Below, one piece after another: positions 22,001-31,910 of a DNA stretch of 64,000 bases. The DNA is taken from the NCBI GenBank assembly GCA_965153455.1, contig OZ234504.1, positions 10,230,001-10,294,000 of the forward strand. The letters run 5' to 3'. The translations under genes were made by a program, and so were the position numbers. This stretch comes from Sphagnum compactum. Taxonomy: Eukaryota > Bryophyta > Sphagnopsida > Sphagnales. How positions within the stretch are numbered: the first letter of the stretch is position 1; each line of letters starts with the position of its first letter. The notes beneath the pieces were generated by a model. The model was given only the letters and a program-made list of their open reading frames with translations, had not been told where the DNA came from and ran no database searches.

Positions 22001-25000
22001 AGCAGTTTTTGAGGATGAGGGAGACACAGCAGTTGCAACCATTGACACAGAGGATGCAAAGTCTGCAGAGTCTAGTGATGCATCTGAAGATTCGGACACC
22101 GTGGCATCTGATCCTGTATGACTATTTCTTATTCCTTAAGACTCAGTATGCAGCTGGAATTGGTGCATGAAGAGATCAGACCTCTGTAGCATTTTTGATG
22201 TCATGGTCTGTGATTGTTTCCCAACAAATTGTTGGTTCTGAGGTGCAGTTAACAAAAGCTTCTGCATTGGGAGTCACAGTATAGGGTATCCACCTTTTCT
22301 ATTCATCAGGTCTGAGAATAGCTGTTTTCTTGACACATGGAGCAAATTGGTAAGCCTGCCTTTGAAAATGCAGGAAGATTTAGAAGGCAGCAGTGATGAT
22401 GAAGATGAAGAGGATGATGATTCGAAGAAAGAGAGAGGAGAGGGTGATGCTCTTAGCACACTGACTAGGGATGAGATTGAGTGGGCAGCAGAGAGGCACT
22501 TCAACTTGTCAGAAGATGAAGATATGGACATTGGTGCTGGTACAGAGTCTCTCTTCACTCTATTCTAGAGAGTAGAGTTTGTGCAGCACTCCAATCTATG
22601 TTACACTAAATCTAAGGAAATCAGAAAACATTAAGTTCCAGTGGGCTGTCTGGTCACTAATAATGGATACATGTAACAATTTGGGTTTGGTCAGACCAAG
22701 CACTGGAATTGGGCACAACTGGGAGATGGAAGGAGGGATTAGTTGCACGAGCTGCAGCTGCTGCACGGAAGAAAGTGAATCTGATGCAGCTAGTATATGG
22801 CAGATCTCCAGGAAACTCTTTACAGCAGCAAGATGATTCAGATGAGAGTGATGATGATGATCTATTCAGGCCACGGAAGAACTCACACAAGGTAGATCTT
22901 GCATCTGACTATCTGCAACCTGTATTTTGGTTCATCCTGTGAAACAAGTCAGTGCCAGTTGTATGCATTATGTTTGTAATGCTGTCAAATATCATCACGG
23001 GGATATATCTTTACTATGTAATAGACTTTTCTGACATGGATTTTGGCCTGTTCTGTACTATTGGTTAGTCATCAAGGAGCTATGTTGGGTAGGGTGTGAG
23101 TGACACTGGTACAGATCTTGAGGATGTGGACATGGAGGATTGCTCCAAGCTGAAACCAGATATGAGCATCTTCCACAATTGGCTGGAACAAGAGCAGTTT
23201 GAGGAGATCCGCGACTGTTTTGTTACAGGAGAGTGGAACAAAGCTGCAAAACAGCAGAAGGGTGGGGTGGAAGGGGATGGCCAAAATGAGGATGATTCAG
23301 TGTATGGTGACTTTGAAGACTTAGAGACTGGAGAGCGACATGTTGCTACAGATGCAGACAATGATATGGAGCAAGAAGCAGCTACTGCTGGGGATAGAAC
23401 TGCTGCAGAGGAAAGGCGACTCCAGAAGTTGGCCCTTCGAGCGAAATTTGATGCTCAATATCTTACATATATGTGTCTGCTTTATTTTGTTCAAAGGCCT
23501 TCAATTTTGTTCTGTTACTTCTTTCAGTTCTGGTATATCTGTTAGAAAGCAGAGATCAGCTGATGTTTTCTTCTCCAACAAAAGATGCTACAGCTTTGTT
23601 AACATGCCTGTTCTCTGGAATTGCTGGTTGACTAGTATTGCCTGTGAGCAGGTAAGTTTTGCATTTGTTGTTAATGAGAGAGTGTCTCCTTGACTTGGAC
23701 CAACTTATGATGGTTCAGACAATGCAGGTAATGATGAAGGTCCTGCAGAGAAGAGAGAGAGAAAGAGCCCTGCGGGTAATGCAACACAAGCTGGGGAGAA
23801 GGACTACTTTGACGAGGTTTATTATCTTGAATATTGTTCTTTGGGCTTGGCTTCATATAATCTTTTTGCTCTAACATGTTTTTGGAGTACTTGTTGGCTG
23901 TTGTGAACTTGTGATGTTAGAGGTCAAGCTTGAGTTCTCTGCCATTTTTTCACTTTGTTTCAGTGGGTGCACCAGTGTTTTGTAAGATGCATATTGATTT
24001 TCAAAGTCCCAACGATCATGATTGAGAATCATGGTCCCATCCTTCAACCAGATCTGGTAACAGGCATTTTTCTGCTTGCACAAGTTGTGAGATTGTTTTG
24101 AATGTACTGTTACAATTGCAGATGAAGGACGAGATTGAAATGTCAAAGCAGAGGAACCTGGCAGAGCTGGGAAAGCTGCACGAGACAACAAGGTTGGAGA
24201 TGGAAGGGTATCGAGGGGGTACATACCTGAGGCTTGAGTTGCATGGCATGCCCTGTGAAATGGTGCAATTTTTTGATCCCTCACATCCCATTCTTGTTGG
24301 TGGTTTAGGCACTGGCGAAGAAGGTGTGGGATACATGCAGGTAAATGACTTTGACAGCTAGCTAAGATTGGTTGCTTTCTCTTGCTCACACGGTTTGGAT
24401 CTTCATTTAGCTGTCCTTCTGTTTCTTTTCAAATGCCTAGTTTCTTGTGCTACAAATGTCTTTCAACCGGCCAGGCAGTCATGGGCTTTGTGGGTTTCAT
24501 ATATGAAATCTACCTGGTGCTCAAACACATCACTGCAATGTAAAGTTTGTAGGTAAGAAAATGGCTGGGTGCAGGTGCGAATTAAGAGACACAGATGGCA
24601 TCGGAAGGTGCTGAAGAACCGGGATCCACTTGTGATTTCAGTGGGATGGCGCCGATATCAAACATTGCCAGTGTATTCTATAGAAGATCGCAATGGGCGG
24701 CATCGCATGCTCAAGTACACACCTGAGCACATGCATTGCTTGGCCACTTTCTGGGGCCCTCTGGCACCCCCTAATACTGGGCTTATTGCCTTCAAACATC
24801 TCTCCAACTCTCAGGTGGTGTTTTTCTCCTATCATCTGTGTCACCATCATCATTGAGAAACTGTCCAAATCTTGTAATCTATGTACAGTCATTGTGGAGA
24901 TGTTGGTTAGGGTGGTTTGAAAGAATTCTTGTGGCCAAAAGGTTGGTTTGAAGAGAGATGCTTAGGTCATGTGGATGATGCAGGCATCATTTCGCATCAG

Positions 25001-26585
25001 TGCAACTGGAGTGATACTTGATCTGGACCAGTCAGTCCAAATAGTGAAGAAGCTGAAGTTGGTGGGGCATCCTTATAAGATCTTCAAGAAAACAGCATTC
25101 ATCAGGGATATGTTCACATCTGCATTGGAAGTGGCTCGTTTTGAGGGTGCTTCAGTACGTACTGTCAGTGGCATTCGTGGACAAATCAAGAAGGTAGTTC
25201 CATTTGCTGCGCTTGTCTGCAGCTCTAGCAGTTTTCAGCCTATGACTCAAAGTTGCTGAATGTTTTCTATAGTGTTCACATTGCATAATCAGGTGGTGTA
25301 GGTGCCCAGATTCTGAAGTAGTAGCGCTCCTTGCAGTAGGACCAGAGTAATTACCTCAAGGCTGCTCCATTTGTTGATGACGTTTGCAGTTGTGCAGGCA
25401 GTCAAGGCAGGACATGGAAAAGAAGGGAGTGTGAGGTGCACATTTGAGGACAAGATACTAATGAGTGACATTGTATTCCTGCGGGCTTGGACCTCTGTGG
25501 ATGTTCCCTGCTTCTTCAACCCTGTTACCTCACTCCTGCAAGCTCACAACTCTGTGTGGAAGGGAATGAAAACATCAGGAGAGTTGCATCGACAGCATGC
25601 CTTGCCTATACCAGTCGACACAGATTCCCTGTACAAGGTAATGGTTGGCGTCTTGAGTGATGACCAAATTTTCACTGGTGCAGCGAGAATTGGTGAATCA
25701 GTGGATGCAGTTTGCATGTTTGGGTGGTACAGAGCATCTCTGAGATGTTTTCCAGGCTGTACACGAATCTTACTGTAGATATTTTCAGTTGCAGTGAAGG
25801 CTTGTACAGAACAAGTTGTGCACGTCCTGTATTGCAATTTATACTCTCTAGGGTATCTATCATGAGTTCCATCTGTGGTGGCTTGAAATGATTGGTTTGG
25901 GCTGAGGGTGTGCTTTGTTGTTGGTAGCCTATAGAAAGACAACCACGACATTTCAACAAGCTTAAGATACCTCAAGCTCTACAGTCTGCACTACCATTTG
26001 CCAGCAAGCCTAAGCTCCTGAAGAAACGCAAGCAGCCATTGCTTGAACAGAAACGTGCAGTGGTTATGGAACCACATGAACGCCATGTTCAAGCATTGGT
26101 TAATCAACTCAATACTATTCGGAATGAAAAGGCAAGTTACTCTGTTGTGTGAATATATGCAGTACCCTAGGAAGAGAACCATTCCAGTCCTTGAGCTTTG
26201 GGTTTGCAGGGTTAAATAGAATTCAGGTGTACCTGTGAGATGTGAAGCTGGTGGTTTTAAAAACAGGCAAAGAACACACAGCTCAAAACTGTCTTTTTCA
26301 GATGCTGGAATTCCTCTGGATGTTGAGGCTTTCCTACTGTAAGGCAGTCCTGCTGTTCTCTGAGTGAATGTAGGCCCATACTGTCTGAAACAGGTGAAAA
26401 AATCCAAGATTCAGCAAGACAAGAAGCGGAAGTTGCATGAGATGAAGCAGGCAGAAGCTGATGCAGTGAGCAAAAAGCGGCAGCGTGATGAACGACGTGA
26501 GCGGTATCGCCAACAGGCAATCCAAGAAAGGGTCAAGAGTGGCCAAAGGAGTGGCCAAAGAGGTGGCAGAAGGGCTCACACCTAG
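19070..26585 (+). CDS. BMS1: BMS1 ribosome biogenesis GTPase (SSU processome), complete, 18 exons
   Basis: Known role: nucleolar GTPase that partners RCL1 in early 40S pre-rRNA processing. Exons: 19070-19207, 19560-19706 (or from 19551), 19916-20006, 20289-20407, 20524-20714, 20854-21064, 21207-21441, 21565-22115, 22374-22539, 22695-22891, 23093-23457, 23705-23816, 24122-24340, 24575-24814, 24984-25193, 25398-25637, 25928-26131, 26394-26585. All phases agree, giving about 1275 residues, close to the human length of about 1280. The basic N-terminus leads to the P-loop GPPQVGKT (about 92-99, split by an intron). G4 is THLDKF (about 187). AARP2CN-type region: exons 6-7. Exons 8-10 are strongly acidic (Asp/Glu/Ser). 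The C-terminal domain ([24 protein letters not shown]) spans exons 13-17. The tail is Lys/Arg-rich. Intron 11 fits AT-AC (U12) borders and intron 17 GC-AG. Start chosen: first ATG, giving [10 protein letters not shown]. Confidence 0.96.
20215..20238 (+). repeat. (GA)12 microsatellite in BMS1 intron 3
   Basis: Twelve uninterrupted GA dinucleotides lie about 50 bp before the exon 4 acceptor. Confidence 0.98.
23458..23704 (+). other. Probable U12-type AT-AC intron of BMS1
   Basis: No GT-AG choice restores the conserved exon junction (..AKFDA-[QH]-YDGS..). With the donor at ATATCTTAC (U12 AT-AC consensus ATATCCTT) and terminal ACCAAC, the reading frame continues exactly. TCCTTGAC, close to the U12 branch-site consensus, lies at 23687-23694, about 10-12 nt before the acceptor. 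Length 247 bp. Confidence 0.8.
26132..26393 (+). other. GC-AG intron of BMS1
   Basis: The donor reads AAAAG|GCAAGT and the acceptor AAACAG|GTG. Both neighbouring exons are in phase 0 and continue the conserved ..IRNEK / VKKSK.. sequence. No in-phase GT is available nearby. Confidence 0.8.
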
Positions 26586-27050
26586 TCTTCTACTATGAAC
26601 CATGGCCTTGTTGCTTGTATAACAAAAGTCACAAGCCAGAAATTTTCTGAAGCAGCCAGCAGTTCATGTGTTTTTGTCCTCATGGAATTCCCAGGGCTCC
26701 AATATGCCAGTGCTGATTTGTTTGAACTTGTAGCTTCTGTGAGCTGATTGGCAGGAATTAGGTGGAGATCAAGGTACAGTAATCCCTTCTGGGTAGTAGA
26801 AAGACTGCAGTTGAAATTTGTGAGAACCTCTAAGCTCTCTTCTTTGTACTGCAATGGCATGCCCCCAATTCAGATGCCAAACTTAATCAGGGGTGCAAAA
26901 TTTGCTTATGAATTCAGCAGAGGACTCTTTTATATGGCAGTAGCTGTGACAATTTCATAATCCAGATGGGAACTAAAGCCGTTGATCATGCAACTTGAAG
27001 ATCATTATTCTGAGTTGGCTTTGAACTTGCCTCTTTGTAATCTAACAAAG
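26586..27050 (+). other. BMS1 3' flank/UTR
   Basis: Moderate GC, no gene recognised. AT-rich words near 26930-26960 and 27360 could serve polyadenylation, but no single signal stands out. Confidence 0.4.
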
Positions 27051-27051
27051 A

Positions 27052-27225
27052 TTGCTGTGGTCAGAAATGTATAGCAGCATTTGTGTGTGCAAGGTCATGT
27101 ACATATTGGTCATTGTGTTCTGCTACATGTGTGTGTGCAAAGTCATGTGTGTACTGCTGCATTTGTGTGTGCAGGGTTATGTGCATTTTGTTGCATACAC
27201 AAGGTCATGTGTGTTTGTATTGTGC
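27052..27225 (+). repeat. Degenerate tandem repeat with TGTGTGCA-(AG)GTCATGT motif
   Basis: The motif TGTGTGCAAGGTCATGT and variants occurs four times in 170 bp (27082, 27131, 27163 and 27199 areas), with GCATTTGTGTGTG and GCTACATGTGTGTG spacers. Two open frames across it are consequences of the repeat. Confidence 0.7.
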
Positions 27226-27240
27226 AGCACACATATAAGG

Positions 27241-27440
27241 GTTTCCATCCCTGCTGCTACAGAAGAAGCACTTGGGGCTCGCCTACATCTTCGAAGCAGT
27301 CTGTTGCTTGCTTCAACTGAGAGAGATTAAAGGACTCAATATCAAGAGTTTGAGCTCTGATTAAAATCTGCTGTATGCATGGAGAAAGATTCAACTGTCT
27401 CCACCCTTGCTGCAGAAAGAAGCTCTTGGGGCTCTATGTA
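27241..27440 (+). repeat. Duplicated ~40-bp segment
   Basis: TCCATCCCTGCTGCTACAGA at about 27244 with AGAAGCACTTGGGGCTC recurs as TCCACCCTTGCTGCAGAAAG with AGAAGCTCTTGGGGCTC at about 27398. The offset is about 155 bp. Confidence 0.65.
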
Positions 27441-27572
27441 AGTATTCATGTGTTCAAGTGTGCATTTAGGGGGTGCACAAGTTCCTGGTCTAACTGTATT
27501 GGGCAATCATGTTTCCCTGCTCATGGCAACTCGAAGGTGTCCATGGGTGGAAGGTGGTGGTAGTCCTCAAGT

Positions 27573-27700
27573 TTAGCTATGTCTCTTAAGTGCTAGCCAA
27601 CATCATCATTGAGTCTTTACTCTTGCTTCCAGAGATGCAACAGAAATTCAGGATGCACGTTTTATATAATGGGTTGCCTGAAATTTTGGGCAGATCATCA
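27573..27700 (+). repeat. Dispersed repeat, block E copy 2
   Basis: It carries TTAGCTATGTCTCTTAAG, CCAACATCATCATTGAGTCT, ATGCAACAGAAATTCAGGAT and GGGCAGATCA in the same order as 28277-28402 and the DCP5 intron copy at 1018-1145. Confidence 0.65.
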
Positions 27701-28276
27701 TATAACTCTCATAAGGTTATGCCTGCAAGCATTGTTGTGTTGCTACCTTCACATTGTTGTTGTGGAGGCTTCTCTACAATTTTAAAAATATGTTGCTGAA
27801 GTTGGTGGAGCCCAGCCAGGTGATTGCAACCTGTGCATGAACTTGGAGGATTAACCTGTCCCACACCTCTGCATCTGCTATACTTCAAAATCTCAAAAAT
27901 TGGAATTAGTACTAAGATGTAATGTAAGACTATGCCATGCCACTACTGCTAATCAATACATTTTATATCACCTGTTGAGCAGAAGGAAGAAAAGAGACAG
28001 TAAACTGATTAGTTTGTGTGGGAACTTCACAGCTATGTTTTGACATTGCTCTTGTGAACTCTTGGCACTACAATTCAAGGATAGGTGGCATTGGCTACCA
28101 TTGTGAACTGGGATTTGCATTCACTGTACTTGATCTCAAGAGAAAAGAAGGAATTCACCAGACCTCCACAAAAAATATTGTGCTCTGATTAATCCCTGTG
28201 AATGAAATGGAGAACTATCAAAAGTGGCAGTTGTATTTGAGGTTCAAGAATGGGAATGCCATTGACATTTTTTTTG

Positions 28277-28402
28277 TTAGCTATGGCTCTTCAGGGCTAG
28301 TGAACATCATGACTGAGTCTTACCCATCGCTTCCATATACATGACTGAAACTCAGGATGCAGATTTTCATACAATTCTTGCCTGAACTTTTGAGCAGATT
28401 AT
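28277..28402 (+). repeat. Dispersed repeat, block E copy 3
   Basis: The landmarks TTAGCTATGGCTCTTCAG, AACATCATGACTGAGTCT, GAAACTCAGGATGCAGATTT and TTTTGAGCAGATTA match copy 2 and the DCP5 intron copy. Confidence 0.65.
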
Positions 28403-28429
28403 TGTACACTTATATCTACTGTAACCAAA

Positions 28430-29430
28430 AAAGAGAGTGCTGGACTCTACAACCAAACTTGAACACCTGATCATTCCGCCCAAGATTAATGTCCTCTGGG
28501 ATTCTGAACCTAACAGCATACCCTTGATTCCTCTCACTCCCCGTCTCACGATCTTCTCACACACATCCTCAGATTATCACACAGAGACAACTAGTACAGA
28601 ATCGACAGATGTAACCACAGAAACCAGAGCTTCACAGCTTCATTCACAGACCAAACAGCGAGTACAAGTTTCCTCATTCCAGTGTTCATCAGAAAGCAAA
28701 CAATCACTCAGCCAAGTTGCTGAACGCAGCGGAAAAGATCAGCAGCTCAGCCAAGTTGTTCCTCTAAACATCTAAATCTATCTATCTGTGTATCTCGTAG
28801 CTCATCTGCCACATTCGGCGCTGCTCTCAACCAAGACCAAAACAAAACTCCTCATCTCCTCCTCTCTCAACCTCTAGCTATCCTGCTCCTCTCCTCCTTC
28901 TTCTGCTCTGCTACTTCCTCTATAGGGCACACTTCAACAGCTCAGACCACCATCTCCAATTTTCCTCTTTACAGCCTTGATCCCTTCCTCAGTACTATCT
29001 CTAGATCATGGAGCTGGACGTGCTCTGGTTACTAACGCAACGAACCCAATCCGCCATCAGCTCCCTCCAAAAACTCTAATGCCTTCTGTCTATCCTCTCT
29101 CCATCAGACCAGCTCTACTCCTCCTCCCACCGTCCTCCTTTCCCGCTTTTTCCCTTAACCGCCTCATCCGCCGCCGTCAGTCCCCCCAGTTTCGCTCATT
29201 GATGCAGCTCCACTCCTCTCCATTATTTCCAGCCGCCTTGTTCCTGTCCTTCAAATTACTCACACCAAGAGAAACCTCCCATGCACTCCCATGCAGCAGT
29301 ACAGAAGAGACTTCCGCCGCCAGTATCATGGCGGCTAATAAAACACAAATCAAGCCTCAAAACCCCTTGTGTTCACACTGGTGTGGCGACCTGATTTCGT
29401 GTTACACTACATCCAACATTGGGAGCTGAT
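28430..29430. other. Pyrimidine-rich, GC-richer block, possible leader or broken gene
   Basis: From 28780 to 29340 the + strand is dominated by CTCCTC/CTCTCC runs and holds CpG-containing words (CATCCGCCGCC, TCCGCCGCC). Two open frames (28437-28775 and 28977-29429, +) are Ser/Thr/Pro/Leu-rich and unlike anything I know. Plant 5' leaders are often CT-rich, so this could be a promoter/leader or an old coding fragment. No start or function is proposed. Confidence 0.3.
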
Positions 29431-30380
29431 ATGAAGTCAATGGGGAGTAAAGCCACTCATGATCACTGCAATAGTCATGTGGTACTCTGTCAGTGACACT
29501 CATAATGTAAGATGCGGGCTATAACCGAATGGGCCCTGTTACAACATGCATATATGGCATGTTAAGACTGGTTAGCATGATTGGGCTCTTCAACTTTTCT
29601 ACGAGTGGAAGCAAACCAGAAGAATTTTGACTAGGAAGAAATTCCTTGCACCTGGATGGGATTGCTACAAATAGAATCCAAGGAATTGAGGGATGTATAT
29701 AAAGTGTTCTTCTGACCTGGTGGATCAAAAAAGACAGGATCTGGAATGGACCCGGATCTATGGAGAAGAAGACTTGAGTGTAAACCTGATGGATTCCAGT
29801 GTAAGCCAAATCTGCAAGTTACAATTCTTATGAAGGCTTTGTAAGTCTAACCCTAAGAGAACCAAGTTTGGGGATGGAGTCTCTTGGTTTTGTACCGGAT
29901 TTGAAGGGTCGGTCCATTGATCTCATGGATGCATATGGTAGAGTGTTGACATATCAGGCTGCCTGCAGCAACTGGCAGCCAGATTTCATAACTTGAGCAC
30001 TACTCTCATGAAGGCTTGGTGACATTACAATAGCTTCTTTGAAGCACTGTGTGCTTGACAACTCCATGGAGTGCACATGCATTGGCTCTTTCTGAGAAGA
30101 TGCCAAACATGAGGCAGGCTTATATGTCCCCCAAGAAAGTTCCTCCTACAGGGATCACTCATCTCCAAATTGGGTTGAAGCTGGGTTTGGCAATCCAAAT
30201 CAGCACATCAGAAAACATTCATGATGGAACATTTTCAGACCTGAAAACAATTTAAAGGACAACAATGACGACGACTCTTCTGAGAGAGGAATTTCAGAAT
30301 TCAGAGTAGTCAATGCTACAGAAAGTCACTTTAGTAACTTAGCACAACGCAGCAATCCAGTGCAGGATATGCTGATTTGA
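29431..30380. other. Island edge without recognised gene
   Basis: A weak third match to dispersed block D starts near 29438 (GGGGAGTAAAG..CACTGC..). Composition falls to AT-rich near 30380. Confidence 0.4.
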
Positions 30381-31085
30381 TTTTCATGGGTGACAAGGTG
30401 GTTATGAATTTGCAAGTTCTATTGACATTTGTTTTTATTGGTTTGTTGATGTTGTTGTGGGTGAATTTGCTACATGTTCTTGTTTTTTGTTTGGTTGCAC
30501 TTTATTGCAATTGCAACTTTTTTTCAATTTTGGTCTTGCTTTAACTATTCATGTGTTACTTTATTTTCCATCAACATAGTTTTTTTCTTTTTATTTTCTT
30601 TTTCATTTCTTAAAAACTTTGTTCATGGCATTATATAACATGGACCATTAGAAGAAATCTGCATATTTTTTATTTCAAAGTTCAATTTCCAACTAATTTT
30701 TAGTTGCAATTGATATTTGCTCTTAAAGTGATTTTTAATTGTGTTGGACAAGTTGCATGCGACATTAGTCGTATATGCTGATGTCATCATATAAATAATG
30801 GATGAAGTATATATTTAGATTGATCATATTTTTCATCTGTTGACCATATAGCACATGGGACTAAAATGTGATTATCATGCAACTAACGACCAATTTTTAA
30901 TAACCAATGTCATGTTGCCATGTGGCATATTTAGAAAATACCAAATAAATGAAATTTATTACCAAAATTTTAATCTCAGCCATTTTTTTAAAAAAAAAAT
31001 TCATACACATGGGCAAATAGTTTTGTGCCACATGGCAACATTTATGATTTTTGAAACATTTAAAATAAAAATACATGGGTAAATA
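30381..31085. other. AT-rich region, nothing recognised
   Basis: T-rich on the left, with scattered TTGCAA words. No gene or clear repeat. Confidence 0.5.
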
Positions 31086-31170
31086 AAGAAGCCTAGGATA
31101 GGTAGTAGGTAGGTATGCATAGGTAGATAGGTAAGTAAGTAGGCATAGGTGGGTAGATAGGTAAGTTTTA
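31086..31170 (+). repeat. TAGG-type array
   Basis: GGTAGTAGGTAGGTATGCATAGGTAGATAGGTAAG-like irregular units lie just left of the second Copia-gag-like relic. The same association is seen at 14.2-14.7 kb. Confidence 0.85.
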
Positions 31171-31214
31171 AGACTTTTTTTAAAATATTTTATTTTATTT
31201 TGGATTTAACCAAA

Positions 31215-31420
31215 TTAGGGTTGAACTTCTTTAAATTTTTCATCCCATTTGGCAAATCTTGTGTATTTTGAATGTTTATAGTGCATCTAGTTATATAATT
31301 GACACACTTGAAAAAGAATCCGAATAATATGGGATAAAAAATCTAATTGCAATTAGGTTGTGACTAAATATTTTATCCCATACAATTCGATTTCCCTTTC
31401 AATTGTGTCAACTCCATAAG
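31215..31420 (-). pseudogene. Decayed second copy of the Copia-gag-like segment
   Basis: It aligns by eye with 14441-14665: on the - strand V-NYIT and MKNLKKFNPN correspond to VTNYIN and MSSKELNP. On the + strand both share AGGGTT.A.CTTCTTT and CAT.C.A..TGGCA runs. It has in-frame stops. Confidence 0.35.
31297..31412. repeat. Foldback: ~42-bp imperfect inverted repeat with nested palindrome
   Basis: The left arm 31297-31339 (AATTGACACACTTGAAAAAG..TATGGGATAAAA) pairs with the right arm 31371-31412 (TTTTATCCCATA..CAATTGTGTCAA) at about 80% of positions. The loop contains the perfect palindrome CTAATTGCAATTAG. Confidence 0.8.
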
Positions 31421-31910
31421 TAAGTAACTCAATAATTAATTAACTAATTCACTAACTTCCTATCTACCTACAACCTATTTACTTATTACTTACTTATTAT
31501 TTGCTTATGACCTATTTACCTACTTATTACAGATCTACCTACTAACAATAGGTAGTAATGGAATCAAATATTAATAATAGTAAAAATCCATTGATAATTA
31601 ATATTAATAAATTAATAAATGATCAAGTATTAAATATTAATTATCTAAGAAGTAACTAATTTCTAATATTTTTTGGTTTGTCAAATAGTATTTAAGCATA
31701 ATGATTAAATGATTAATTAATCATTGTAGGTAATTTAATATTAAAAGATAACTAGTTATCAATTTATTTATATTAAATGAATAATTAGTAAATTTTCAAA
31801 ATTTAAAATGTTAATGACATTTATTTATGAATTATTTAAAAATCTAGTAAATTAATCAATATTTAATCAATGAATAAATATTTGATTAATATATAATTTG
31901 TTTAATTCTA
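31421..31910. other. TACC/TTAC tract followed by TAATTA-rich tract
   Basis: Degenerate CTACCTA/TTACTTA units (to about 31560) pass into AT-only words (TTAATTAT, ATTAATA), the same order as at 14.2-15.7 kb. Confidence 0.65.

Noticed and set aside
22827-22891. Frame ending shortly after a BMS1 acidic exon, seen as possible premature stop
   Set aside because: The stop lies in the intron. A good donor at 22892 and matching phase remove it.
23871-24389. 172-codon - strand open frame
   Set aside because: It is antisense to BMS1 exon 13 and the intron before it. The + strand is clearly coding there.
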